From Daphnia pulex (lineage: Eukaryota > Arthropoda > Branchiopoda > Diplostraca > Daphniidae), in assembly GCF_021134715.1 (NCBI RefSeq), contig NC_060019.1:744001-808000 (forward strand): 64,000 bases of DNA, in the 5' to 3' direction. Positions 35,139-46,755 of the stretch are shown here, piece after piece. The notes under the pieces are model-generated. The model was not told where the DNA came from. It ran no database searches and worked only from the letters and a program-made list of their open reading frames with translations. Within the stretch, counting starts at the first letter, position 1. Each line of letters begins with the position of its first letter. Made by a program: the position numbers and the translations under genes.

Positions 35139-36290
35139 TTTGAAAATTTGTCATGTGATTTTTATGAGGTTAAAAATCAGTTTGAGACTAACCTCAAATG
35201 AAAAAAATGACACAACCGGAAACAACAGATAAAGTTTACTTGAATTAAGTATCCTTCATAAAATTGGGATATAACACGTTAAAACTTAAAACGAAGATCC
35301 AGCTACAGCTAGTGTGAGGGATGGGTTATAAAAAAACAGTCTTTCTTCCAGAAAATCAAAACACATGTTACTGTGAGCGCGTGTTCCCAACGTTGCCATT
35401 ATTTTCATTTTTCTAATAGCGTAGTTGCTAGCAACTACCTAGAGATATAGGGACAGTGGGGTTTTTCATGTGGGCTGTGGGGCGAGGGGTTGATGAACTT
35501 TGCAGGGATTTCCTCTTTTAGATGTGATGTGTGGTTAACTGGTTATTACCATTAAAGTTTTATTAGAGCAGAATAAAATTTTACTTTCAAGTGCGGTTTC
35601 TTACCTTCAAACTTTTCATGTTCAGTTTGTTCTTATTCCAGCCGAATTTTTTATTTTTCCGGTTATATTTATCCTAGCAGTCAGTATTCCTGTCTTTTAG
35701 CACTCATGCTTTTAGCGTATGCTACTCAATTTGAGCATTAATTTTTCTTAACGCAGGTCTTCCTCAATTCGTTGCAACTTTCACCTTATGATGACTACAT
35801 CCCAAGAGGTAACTAAGGAAATTCAGATAATTTCAAAACGTAAATTAGAATGTTAATTTTTACACAGACTCACGCGGCCGCGCGGATAACTTACTTTCCG
35901 GAGCTTTTAAGTTTGGGTTTTGGCAACACGGCACCGTCTGCACGATCCAAACAACAATGGCTGCCGACATTAAACACGACCACGCGAGAGCTGGAGTATT
36001 TTCTATTTTGAAGACCTGGCCACCGGGGTAGTTAAAGAAAAAAGAAAATCTGCTGCAGTGATTTCTAGTTAAGTATGAGTGGTATAGAAGTTGAGTAAAA
36101 CCTTAATAATGCTAAGAAAACGTAGGTGGTAAAACAAACAGGATACTTGTCAAATGGGTGCACAACAAAGTGATACTTGAATCAAGTGCATGATTGTTTC
36201 TAGCATGGTTTACAGGTTCCAACGTCAATACCCCCCCCCCTTTTTTTTTAAATCAAATTTTCTTGTATTGTTGCATATGAACTTCTTTGT
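35139..36290. other. intergenic region upstream of the RING-finger gene
   Basis: This is the likely promoter region of the minus-strand RING gene. A 24-codon plus-strand frame (starts MAADIKHDHARAG, near 35,958) ends quickly and has no clear partner exon. Nothing else was recognised. Confidence 0.4.
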
Positions 36291-36293
36291 AGA

Positions 36294-36358
36294 ATGTCAT
36301 CCCTAAAACCCAGGAAGAATATTGCACGAGTGTTTGCCAATGATAGACCAGTAACTCG
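36294..36358 (+). CDS. isolated candidate first exon, unknown product
   Basis: An ATG opens 21 codons (MSSLKPRKNIARVFANDRPV) that end at a strong donor, CTCG/GTAAGA. The sequence is basic and looks protein-like. The next exon was not found: the downstream AG at 36,751 gives an implausible frame. It could be the start of a lost or unrecognised gene, or chance. Confidence 0.25.
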
Positions 36359-36659
36359 GTAAGAGTGGACCTTTTGTCAACGAATAAGTTAACAGCCATT
36401 AATTTGTAATGTGCCATTTTTTTTTAAATCTATTCTTGCAAATGCCATTTTTTTTCATTTTTCGTTATCAGAATCAGCATAGGTTTGTCATAGTCTAGAT
36501 TCCTGTTTGCATCCTAACTTTTCTTACTGTTGATAAGTTGTCTTAAGTCTACTTTAGTTTCTCAGTATTTCCTTAGTTGATTCTACAATTATCATGGTGT
36601 TGCTTTTATTAATTTTTAATTAATTAAAAATATAGGTTAAAAGAAAATGTATTCACCTT

Positions 36660-37240
36660 CTAAAATATCTTCTCCTTCCTTGTGTACACCCATGTGAGGT
36701 GTGGGTGTATTCACGAGTACACCCTTTTTCCCTCCTGGTTGATTCAACTCTTCAGCAGATGGATGAAGCACTTGTGGATGGATGCCTGGCTGTATTTCCC
36801 AGGCTTAAAGGTAGGAGAAAATGTCTCTCTATTCTTCCTTTCTGATTTTTGGATGGTGTTGATTTTAAATCGTAACATACGTACGGGGTACGATTATTCC
36901 TGAGCTATGAGATTGGAACTGTTTTCTCTTTTGTCGTTTTTTGTTGCCTCAGTCAGGTTTAGGATTTATTAAATAACTCATTGGTAGAACGACTACAGAT
37001 TTTGGTATTGTACTTACAACTTTGTCTGTGGGGTAAACAAATCAAATTAAAAAATATTTGAACTTTCCACACTTGAAGCAAAGGGCAACTGGAACCTTTT
37101 CTAACCCAAAAGGATTTGCCGCCACACCGGCACTTGCTCGTAAATTCGATAGATGTCAGCCGTTGTCGGTTTCCGAAATTACCTGAATTATGAATCGAGA
37201 GAAAATTACATCTGTGATCTGGATGTGGATTCATTCAAAT
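36660..37240. repeat. duplicated block A, copy 1 (partner 54,943-55,560)
   Basis: It shares long near-identical stretches with 54,943-55,560, including a segment around 36,690-36,830 and the region 36,875-37,215. On the minus strand both copies contain an exon-like frame with an AG acceptor: PGIHPQVL then GGKKGVLVNTPTPHMGVH. Both also have an upstream frame RQRL-SIE-TSKC-CGGK. Amino-acid identity is higher than DNA identity in the first frame, which suggests it once coded for protein. The family was not recognised. Confidence 0.7.
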
Positions 37241-37599
37241 CATCGTTTCATAGACACTTTGTCATTTTTCTTTGGCGATTAAAAAGCAAAATTTAAGGAG
37301 GTTAAAATTCGCCATTATAAAACTAAGCGTTTTCTAGTCTGAAATGAATTTTTTTTTCATCTTTTTCGAAACACGGCCTACTTAGTTCTTTGTTTGTTAA
37401 CCTGTTGGCTTGGCTGAACTACCTTGAATTTCGCTCTTTAGTTCCTTGGGACAGCTATTGATTTGAGGTATTGCCAGGTGTCACTACAATCTTCTTTTAC
37501 ACTTATTGATATTTAAAGTAACGTCCATTTTCCTTTCATGTTAACCCTGCATTGCTACAACAGGTTAATCCTCACGAAAAGAGCTTGAAGGGACAATGT

Positions 37600-39545
37600 C
37601 CGAATCGCTTGGGACAGCCTCGTCAATTGGCCGTCCGGTCCCGCCTTCGGCCCGATTGCGATCCGCCGCCGTAGTGGAACTGGAAATCAAGCGGCTGGTC
37701 CAGCCGACGCCGAGCTGCGTTGCCCACATACCCGAGACCCTCTCTACGTTGTCACGACGGACAGCATCATTTCAACGAATTCAAATAATCACCCGAGCTG
37801 TCCCAACCTCTTTACTGGTCCAGGGTTCATCCGTTGAAAGCCCTGGCCTCCTATTCCTGCCAGCATCCGCTTCACCCCCCAACACGGCTCAATTGGGTAG
37901 GTCCAGCCTTCCTTCCTTTTTTTTTTCGTCCGCATTCAATAAATCTTCGTTTTTATGGTGGCTTGCCAACAAAATTCTCAGCAGCCGTTTGATGCCCAAC
38001 TCGTATCCGTCGTACACCTGGGTTGCATCGTCGAGTTCATCAAAGTGCTGGCCCAGAAATCGCAGCTAGCCGCCCACGAGCTCATTTTGAACTTGCAGAC
38101 CGACTACAAGTTCACGACGACAAAGATCACATCAAAGATGACGACCTCTACGACACACTAGAGAGTCTGATTGAATTCACATTCGGTACTTTCCTCTCCG
38201 GCCCGGCCAAATGGTTTTACGAGTGCGAATTCGACTTTTTTGAGGGGGAGATCATGGTCGTTTCCGGCGACATTCGACCATTTTCCAAAGGTGCCGAGGT
38301 GGCCGAGCGCAAGAAAGCCTGTCTGGAAAATTTTTCCAAAAGATCACTAGCCGGGCTGCTGCTTGCCGTCCAATCCCGCAGCGCTGGTCATGGACTGGAT
38401 ATAGAATAAAACAACGGGACGCTGAGGCCCGGCTGAGGCAGATTGCTGCCAATTATTGACCAAGATTGCCCCGTATTGGGCTGCAGATTGCTGGAACTGG
38501 AACACGGCGGTCTCACCAGCGACTGCGAACCTTCGTCTGCGGCGGCGCCCAGTAACGGCGACAACCAAAAATCCAGCGGCCAAGAAGAAAACAGCAATCT
38601 GGTCTCTCAAGTGCTCATTTTTCAAAATCTGCGATAAAGTCCGTCAAGACATGCTGGCTGTCTTCAGGTTTGCCAATCAATTTTCCAGCATTTTGATTCG
38701 TTGATGTTACAATTGTGAAAATTGAGAAATTGTGTTTCCAGGTCATTTTGCTGTTTAAAAACATTTTCCAGCAAATGAATTTGTTTCTCTTCCCTTGCCC
38801 GGCTGCAGTCATCTAGTGCTCTCCCAACGAACCTGAAATCCCACCCACCAACTAGGCCGCCAAATAAACATCACGGTCGTTTCCGGCGTTCTTCCGTTAC
38901 CGAGTGGTGGCCACTTCGTCCGGCTGCAGAGTTATCCAGTGCGTTTCCAACCCGAAATCCTGCGACTAGCTCGGCCGCCAAACAGATGTCAGCAACTTCA
39001 ACGACTATTTCATCAACAAATACGGTGACGAGGTGACATGAGTTCCAGACAGTCAGGCGCAATATTACACGCTCCACGGCTGCCTACTCTCTGGTCGGTT
39101 TCTTCCTACAGATCAAGGATCGCCACTATGGCAACACATGATCGAAGGCTATAAGGGCATCACATTATTCACATCGATTTTGGCATCATGTTTGAAGTTC
39201 CCCCGGTGGCAATTTAGGTGATCCCAGGCCCAGTTTCATGAAATTTGTCAATTTTTCGACATTTTTAAAAGTTGCCTTTCCGATACATTTTCAAATTTCC
39301 ATTTCCCATCAGGATTCGAGCCGGACATGTATCGCGAGGTCCATCATTGTGTCTCTTGTCTGGTTGATGCCCGACACCCGACAGCCCCGCTTACGGGAGG
39401 AGACCCTCATGTTCCTGTAGTCCCGTTTCTTGCACATGGACGACCGCGAAGCCGCCAACCAGCAAACCACAATCAACATTGTCCGCTCGTTGTTACTCAA
39501 CATCCTTACCAGAACCTAAACGTCAGGAAATTATATGATTTGAAG
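37600..39545 (+). pseudogene. phosphatidylinositol 4-kinase alpha (PI4KA) pseudogene, C-terminal third
   Basis: Translated pieces in shifting frames follow PI4KA in order. They are VVELEIKRLVQPTPSCVAHI (37,668); IVEFIKVLAQKSQLAAHEL (38,035) of the helical region; LSGPAKWFYECEFDFF then VSGDIRPFSKG and ERKKACLE (38,190-38,330); a Ser/Ala-rich loop (38,500-38,600); VRQDMLAVF (38,640); LLFKNIFQQ after an acceptor (38,750). Kinase-domain remains follow: SNFNDYFINKYGDE (38,990), AAYSLVGFFLQIKDRHYGN (39,080), HIDFGIMFE (39,170), and a C-terminal INIVRSLLLNI...TRT (39,470). Frameshifts and in-frame stops break it in many places. Intron-like gaps with donor and acceptor remain (e.g. 37,897-37,977 and 38,664-38,742), so it arose by DNA duplication, not from mRNA. 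The parent enzyme makes PI4P at the plasma membrane. Confidence 0.85.
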
Positions 39546-39593
39546 GACTCATTTGCTTTACTTGTAAATTGATAGAGCATATAGGTTTTTTTT

Positions 39594-39900
39594 TAATGTA
39601 ATGTGTTTCACTATTCCCTGTTGTACGTCGTTTGTTGAGTCTGATTTGATAAGTCAATAGAAACAAGCCTTTGATGAGATTTATTTCACATTTACTTGTC
39701 GGTGTAAGCTGTCAGGCACAGGCAAAAGAAAAAGCGTCAGTATTATTTAATTTTTTTTTGCATTCAACTTACAGTTTGCATTAGAAAACGCAAAGGAAAT
39801 GAAAGAAGTGTGGCTATAAAACCTTTCACATTTTTTATCAACTAATTTTAATTGCGTTTTTAAAAGCTTATTTTTTAGTTTGGCTTTTGCTTCGTGGCAA
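39594..39900. repeat. duplicated flank B, copy 1 (partner 46,178-46,680)
   Basis: The stretch TAATGTGTTTCACTATTCCC... through the CTTTCACATTTTTTATCAAC segment recurs at 46,178-46,680 with indels. In both places it follows a PI4KA C-terminal relic and precedes ankyrin sequence, which marks an old segmental duplication. Confidence 0.7.
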
Positions 39901-40369
39901 ACAGCAGAGTTAATTTGTGTATGATGTTCACTCAAATTGTTACTTGTTATAGTAGTCAGTGATTATAGACTTTATAGCTGCACCGTTGCGGCCTTATTGA
40001 TGCTTCTATAAAAAGATTATTTCTACAATACTATGGTTAAATTTTAAGTTAATGTGATTACCAATTAATTTAGAATTTTTTATTTAACAATTCTTCACCC
40101 TTCTTGATCAAGGTGCTAGATTAAGAATCGTTTATAGGCTACACAATATTGATGAATAATCAATTTAATCTTTTTGATAACTGGACATTCTAAGGGAAGA
40201 TTGTAAACAAGTTAAAAATGGATGACAAAGTGACAATTGTCTAAAAGTTAAGTCAACTTTATTTAAACATCTCTCAGCTCATCTCTCGTTTGGTCGCTGT
40301 TTTTATCTGAATGTTGTTGAAGGAGATTTCATTGTGATTTTTTCTATCGTATTTTTTTCTGGATGTAGG

Positions 40370-40585
40370 CGCGCGTTTGTTTAATTACGTTGTATATCTG
40401 CGTTGAATCCACTTCAAATTAAAACATTTTACGTCAATTAAATTTTCGTATTCATAATATCCACACAATTCAGTGAGAGCTTTATCTCCGTTGATGTTTT
40501 TGCAATTGACGTCGATTCCGTATTGAATCAATAGTTGATTTACATCCATTGAATTTTCGTTTTTGTAATTTGGATAAGGGAATAT
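40370..40585 (-). pseudogene. ankyrin-repeat relic of the kinase-ankyrin family
   Basis: Minus-strand translation gives DVNQLLIQYGIDVNCKNING and DKALTELCGYYEYENLIDV, the same repeat unit seen in the kinase-ankyrin genes further right (e.g. EKGIVVNCKNKYGENALTKM). No start, kinase exon or continuous frame remains. Confidence 0.6.
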
Positions 40586-40589
40586 TTTT

Positions 40590-41990
40590 TTTAAGGAATT
40601 AGGGCTATCAAAGAGCTAGAGCTAGCAGCCTGTGATAATAATAATCTTTTGATTTCTGCCTTTTCTTCAATATTCACTGTATAGAATCATGCGTTCCATA
40701 TTCTTATAAGCTATGAACCACCGCGAACAACTAAAAGTAAAAACAACTATTTTTTAGGCTATAAAACGTCTTAGTTGTAATAAATTAACAATAAAAATGA
40801 AGCTGAAGAGGTATAAAAAAGTCTAGCGTGTGGAAGGAGTTGAACCACTGACATGTATGAACATCACAGATTTGTCCCTTTTTTAAAATGAGACGAGTTG
40901 TACAAAATATATATGTTTGGAAAATATGTTTGTTTTATAATTAATTTTGAATCTGAAATAAATGATAGACGCAAAAAGTCTATCCAGCTTCAGTTCATGT
41001 ACCAGTATGGTCTTTTGACTATACGTCCGCTGCATGCTTACTACAATACACGACCTGCGGATTGTTGTATAGGCTCACATAACTTCCATTCACTTAACTT
41101 TCATGACGCACTTAACAACCACAGTATGCCCTATACTGAATATATTGTTTATTAAATACCATTTAACTTGGATAATTCCACTATGCAAGTTCCATTCCGA
41201 TTCCTAAACATGCATAGGTCCGCACACAGTTTCACACGATCGATGTAGCCTAACGCATGGCTTTTGTGCATGAGTATAGACTGTGATCTGCTATAGTTTC
41301 CTCACTTCATGTTTCAGACTCGCTAACCGAAAGGCTATGCGATCGTCTATGAAGATGTAATGTTTAAGCTTACAATGTATGTAGCCAATGTAGGTAACTA
41401 CTGGATACATTTCATTTCAGATTCACATTTAATGGTTTATTATTATAGCTGGCACGATGTTTTAGCCCGAAAAAAATTTGGTTTAATTTGACAATAATTA
41501 ATCATCATCTCATTTAATCGTAATTAAGTTTGACGTCAATTTTTTTAAAGAATTTTGCTGATTTTGCAGCATAAATGGGAAGCCTTTGAGACGTACGCGA
41601 TTCGACTGTTATGGTTGGCAAAAGACACTCCTGTACAACAATGAGCTTCATTGGTCTGATTCATTTGAGGAATGCCACAAAATCTGCCTCAAAAGTGTAA
41701 GATTTGGTTCATTTTCTGTGCACTTGAATCGGTTGCATTTGATCTGTTTTTTTAAGACTCGGCTCGGCTTTGCTCGATTGAAGATTCTAACAGCCAAGGA
41801 AATCTAAATGTGGGAATTTTCCTTTATTCATTTCTAATTTCGAGGTAAATAAGTAACAACATTTGAAACTTTTAATTAAGTTGTCTTTTGAATTCTACAC
41901 GACTCTTTTATTCATTTTTAGGAATTTTCTGCGCAAATTCTTAGATTCATTTTCACTTAATTAGTTAATTCATTCATTTCTTAAATTCAG
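40590..41990. other. intergenic region
   Basis: The sequence is AT-rich. A short exon-like segment follows an acceptor at 41,566-41,700 (plus strand frame RRTRFDCYGWQKTLLYNNEL) but was not recognised. No RNA gene was found. A B-box-like GGTTCAACTCC near 40,835 lacks the rest of a tRNA. Confidence 0.35.
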
Positions 41991-41992
41991 AA

Positions 41993-42290
41993 TTTTCTGC
42001 CGCACTCGTTTGCCTGGCAAGTGAAGGGCGAGCCGAGTAAGAACGTCAACTGGCACCGACTGGCACCAACAGTTAAGCATACGGCAAAGTCACGACCGGA
42101 TCCTACCCGATCCTACCGCGTTGCCTTGCCCGATGGGCGCAACCAAATTGTCACCTACCAGGGCATAATAAAATGGATACGTCGTTCAAGTCAACTATAT
42201 GAAGGAGAGGCCCAATATCCCGCACCTTCCTCGAACAACAAAAAACCATTAGCTAGCGATGGGCTTACGTTTACCCTGAAACCGGGATAG
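41993..42290 (+). pseudogene. cuticular protein (chitin-binding RR domain) fragment
   Basis: Frames can be stitched to HSFAWQVKGEPSKN, then GKVTTGSY, SYRVALPDGRNQIVTYQ and YEGEAQYPAPSSNN. These are the order and wording of the arthropod Rebers-Riddiford domain that binds chitin in cuticle. At least two frameshifts (near 42,090 and 42,170) and no start or signal peptide make it a non-functional piece. Confidence 0.75.
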
Positions 42291-43031
42291 GGAAGCCAAC
42301 ACAGCCGTGAAGCGACCAGGAGTCTATAGCTCTGCTTAAAACGGTAAAAATACAAAATTCGTGTAATGAATCTGAGCGCTAGATGGCCATGGATCGCAAA
42401 ACAAGAAAAACTGAGAGCACAGCGGACATCGAGCAGAGTCAGCAGACACAATTCTTTTTTTATTGGGGTAAAAGTAAAACGGATCGTCATATTGCTAATT
42501 GATTAAAAAAAAACATGATTTTATTGATTTTATTATCAGACGGAATATCTCTAATTTATGACGTCATAATAAAGCTATGAAAAAAGAAGAAGACATCTGG
42601 TGAGTGATGATCAAAATGAAGTTGTGTGCCAGCAGTGTTGCTGTCACTCTGTATAGCCCCCACACACCAACACACAGTCACACCGCTATGAGTCACACAC
42701 TCAAGTCAACCCACGTTTGTCTCAATTTCATGTTTTTGCTGGATTTTAGCCAGCAAGTTTTCCAAGTAGAGTTTTGTTGTTTTTCAGTGACCCAGGTCTT
42801 ATTTTTTTCCATTTCTGGTGTGTAAGTTAAAGAAGGAACACCCAGTTACAGTTTCTTTCTGTTGTCAATAAGGTTTGCCAATAATCTTGCCAGCTGAGCA
42901 CTTGCACTCGGTCGTGCTTTGTCCAGGATTCTGGTTACGTGGGGTTTGTGCTTGTGCCTGCTAGTTTTTTTTTTTTTTTTTACTTACTTTTGTCTAATAT
43001 GTTATATTATTCATTGTGGTTTAGACTAAAG

Positions 43032-44390
43032 ATGGATGATTCCTGGGCCTTACCCTTTAATCCCGATGAAATTTTCATTTTGGAACATGACATAGAGATA
43101 CTTACAGACCCTATTCTGGGTTTGTTACTCCTTGGACAGGAGAATGCTGATGAGGTAATTTTAGTTTAGACAATCTTCCGAGTCTAAGTATATTTAGGCT
43201 GGTATTGCACTATGGCAGTACTGGGTTCCTTGTGCAGCTGCTGACAGTGTAACCTATAGTCAAATGCTCCAAACAGCAATGTAGCGTATGTGTTTTAAAG
43301 TTGTTCTAGTAGATGCAAAAGTGTTTCAGAATTATGTCCTCAGTATTGTATTGATAACCAATTGTTGCTGTATTGAATATTTCTTAAGGTGGATGTTGAA
43401 ACTTTCTTGGATTTGGAGAGATTCCTGTTTGGTGATAATCCAGCAGACAATACACACGGAGATGTGTTTCAGGATTTTGTTTTTGAAGTGAATCCCCAAA
43501 ATGGGCAGACGGTCACTGCAGGGGGACTCGAAGAGGTAACTTTATTTATGTGTTATGAAATGCATTTTTTTTTTTACTTTGCTAAAAGCAGTTTGAGAAT
43601 TGTGAGTGCAAAAAGCAGTGGTGTAATCATGTACACAATGTGTACCACTTGTATGTTAATGCATGATTCTTTTTACTCTATCTAGGATGGCTTTGACCAA
43701 GAGCAACGTGCGAGAAGTGGAATGTATGAGGAAACTGGGAGGTCTGTCTCTCAAACGGAGACCAAACACCACACACCTTCCCCAATTCCTACCTCGTCAG
43801 CAGCCGAATGTCTTCCCGCTGCAATCAAATCAGTTGTGCCCGCGGCCGAAACACCACGTGGGCGTCCGAAAAAGGCCGCAAAGTCAGCTTTGGACCTGAA
43901 GATCGACAAATTGTTGAATCTACACAAATCCATCCGTCAGGGTCGCCGCCGTAAATTATCGCTCCCAGGCGACGGGCGTCGTAATGGAATGATGTTAAGT
44001 GCCATACAACGACTGTTGTCATTGAAAACCGATCAAGGGAAAATCCCCCGCGAGGCCAGTGAATTGGTGGCAGCTGGAGTTGCCGAGAAAGACGTTGGTG
44101 CCGTTGAGGTAATGCTCTGTCTTCCGGAGTCCAATCTTAATTCGAAGATCAGTTTTCCGGCCAATTTGGCCTCTCTTACTGGGTTAAGAGGACTTCTGCT
44201 AAGTCTAGAGGGCGAGGAGTCTGTCGAAGTGAAAAAAGAAAACGGAATCTCTGAGACGGAAGTGAACTGCTTGGGAGATCCAGTTGAGGATCAAAAGCTG
44301 CTGTTTGTACTTAACAAGTGCTTTCGATCATGGGCCAGACCGTATTTTGATATCGAGGCTCCTGTTGATGAGAAGAAGAGAATGGACTAA
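43032..44390 (+). CDS. AT-hook nuclear protein of unknown family
   Basis: Three exons join in phase 0 with good borders: 43,032-43,154, 43,389-43,535 and 43,686-44,390, giving 324 residues. The start MDDSWALPFNPDEIFILEHD follows an acceptor-like TTTAG, so a 5'-UTR intron is likely. The N-terminal 90 residues are acidic and hydrophobic. TPRGRPKKAAK (about residues 146-156) is a classic AT-hook for binding the minor groove of AT-rich DNA. A basic helix-like stretch (KIDKLLNLHKSIRQGRRRKL) and a leucine-rich segment (NLASLTGLRGLLLSLEGEE) follow. This suggests a chromatin or transcription factor, but no known family was recognised. Unlike its neighbours it has no frameshift or stop. Confidence 0.7.
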
Positions 44391-44699
44391 GGTTGGTTCT
44401 GCTTTGTATAACAAGTGTTTCAAATTTTTCTAAATTTTATCTTCTTTTTCTCTATTTCATTTCTAGTCTGGTCAAATCCCGCTAAGGACGCGAGACACGC
44501 GACTCGTATTTTGATTAAATTTTCGTATGTATTTACGTCTGTATATATTGTTTTCAAAATTCTTGAAACTGATAACCGTTATCATAATTTTAGAAACCCT
44601 TGTCTAGTACATGGTCAAAATTTATTTCTTAAACATCAAAATTTATTTGTTTACATTCAAGTTAAAAATTACCTTATTAGCTACTTTAATACTTCACTT

Positions 44700-44830
44700 A
44701 TTAGCTACTTCAACGCCAACGTGATCAACATTGTCCGCTCGTCCTTACGGAACTTCCGCACCAGAACCTACGACAGCGATTCCATTTGGAGTCAGACGCG
44801 TTTTATAATAGGAGACTGTTCCAACAAAGC
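44700..44830 (+). pseudogene. second PI4KA C-terminal relic
   Basis: NVINIVRSSLRNFRTRTYDS matches the last helix of PI4KA and the relic at 39,470-39,530 in the first pseudogene. The sequence then diverges. Together with the flank repeat at 46,178 it shows that the PI4KA-ankyrin block was duplicated. Confidence 0.6.
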
Positions 44831-44859
44831 TAAACGATTCAGCAAAGGTGATGACTAAG

Positions 44860-46177
44860 TTTGTTCCGTTACCAACTTGGCAATTTCCTTTTTTTGTTTT
44901 TCTAAGTTTAGCGAATTTCTAAGTTTTAACATTCCCCGTTTTGTCTTCTATCTTTTGCTTTTTTTAGATGTGATTTCCTAATAATTGGGATAAGTCAGTG
45001 CGATTTCAAAATCGCGCCGCTTTGATTGAGAATTTCGCCGCTGCAATCGCATTGCCATGACAAAGGAATTGGACGTAAACAACTAAACATTACAATGGCC
45101 CTTAAACTTGAATGATTCAGTTCCAGCTCAGCAGTGGTTGAGGTTGTCATTCGGTGTTCTCAGAATGGATAGTTTAAAAAACTGTAAGTCTTGAAGTCAC
45201 ATTTTGTTTTTCTGTTTTCCATTTTGTTTTTCACGTTATTCAAGTGTTTTCTGTTTTAAGCCATTTCTCCATCCAGTTAACTCTGTGTTTGGGCGGTTTG
45301 GGGTTACTTTCAGTTAAATTAAGACTAGTTAAGTGATAGCTACTTTTTGGGGGCTGGGACCTACGTGGAGTTCCAATCTTTCTTCCTGTTAAGTATAGAA
45401 AAGGTGGGGGGGGAGGAGAGAGACTAGTCTGCCTGATCGATGCAACCAATCAATAGTCAACAAAACAGTTGTTAAAGGTTTCCCTGTGACTGATGAGATT
45501 GTTTCATGATCTTTCTGTTGCTACCTCACTAAAATTCTTTCTCACAAAGTGTTACTACTCTGCAGTGATAGAGAACTAGACGAAATAATAACTTGTCATA
45601 TTTCTAAGGACTCTGCTAATTTTTGTTTGGTGAAATTTTTCAAAACAAAATTTGACCATGAAGTGCCTAGACATTCCAGCACATTCCTTTTTTAGAAGTT
45701 GAACGATTGATCGAATGATTGCCAGGCCAGCCTATGTCAATCGTGTTCTTTTCTTGTAATATTGATGTACAGGACGTTATAATACCGTCATTGTTTGAGT
45801 TGCTTTAGACTTTGATTCGTTTTCAATTTTCGTTGAAAGCAGACTATTCATTCGTTTCACTTACATGAATGTTTTCAAACATCTTCACAAACCATTTTCT
45901 TTGTGCTATAATTGTCTCATATCTCATGTTTTTTTGTTCTTTTTTTGTTTTTTTGTTTAAATAGGTGACCGGAGCAAAGATCTTTCTAATTGGAATCAAT
46001 CTTCTTCCACTTCTACCTTAGTGTTTCATGCTGTCATCAACATGAGCTGCACCATTTCATGGTAGGATTGAAATCGAATCAGTTTTTTAATCTGCTAAAA
46101 GTAAACTTCAGCAAATGATGACTAATGAAGTACTCATTGTCATTTGCTTTAGTTGTAGACGGCTAAGAGTTAAATAG
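44860..46177. other. intergenic region
   Basis: The sequence is T-rich with no supported gene. It corresponds in position to the interval between PI4KA relic and flank repeat in the first copy but is longer. Confidence 0.4.
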
Positions 46178-46680
46178 CCTTTTTTGTGTGTGTTTCAATA
46201 TTCCCGGTTTGCGTCGTTTATTGAAACAACTGACAAGTCAATAGAAGCAAGCCTTCGCGATAAGGTTCATTTCACGTTCACTTGTCGGTTCAAGCTGCAA
46301 GGAAAGAGAAAAAACGGTCGGTCTCTTTTTTTTTGCATTCAACAGGCAGTTTGCGATGCGGTATAGGCTCAAAGCTTTTGAATTGTTTTGTTTCTATTTT
46401 TCTTCCACATTGGTATCTTGTACTCGAAGACAAGGATACAGATACTGCAGTTGGGTATATTGCCAAGAAAGTTCTGTAGCATTTCCGAATTTTTTTGCGA
46501 TCTTGTTACGTAATACGTCCGTGACGAGACCTTTGTAACTTCCCTCGATCGAATACGAGGATGAAAACGCACAGGAAATGAAAAAAGTAAATGACTAAAA
46601 CCTTTCACATTTTTTATTAACTAATTTTATTGCGTTTTTTGAAAAGCTTATTTTTTTATTAGCTCCAGTTGTCTACATAA
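46178..46680. repeat. duplicated flank B, copy 2 (partner 39,594-39,900)
   Basis: It shares the CAAGTCAATAGAAGCAAGCC, TTCACTTGTCGGT and CCTTTCACATTTTTTATTAA stretches with the first copy. An unrelated or diverged stretch of about 200 bp near 46,360-46,540 interrupts the match. Confidence 0.65.
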
Positions 46681-46755
46681 TAAATTCTTAACAAAGGTAT
46701 ATACCGTACTATAGAACCCAGTGTTTATTAAAACTTTATTCTTTTGCTTGTTTGC

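Noticed and set aside
36682..36903. Plus-strand frame WMKHLWMDAWLYFPGLK as the continuation of the exon at 36,294
   Set aside because: The partner copy at 55 kb has a stop in this frame, whereas the minus-strand frame is kept in both copies.
40828..40900. tRNA-like segment with GGTTCAACTCC on the minus strand
   Set aside because: Only the T-arm-like motif is present. No acceptor stem partner, D-arm or anticodon arm could be folded.
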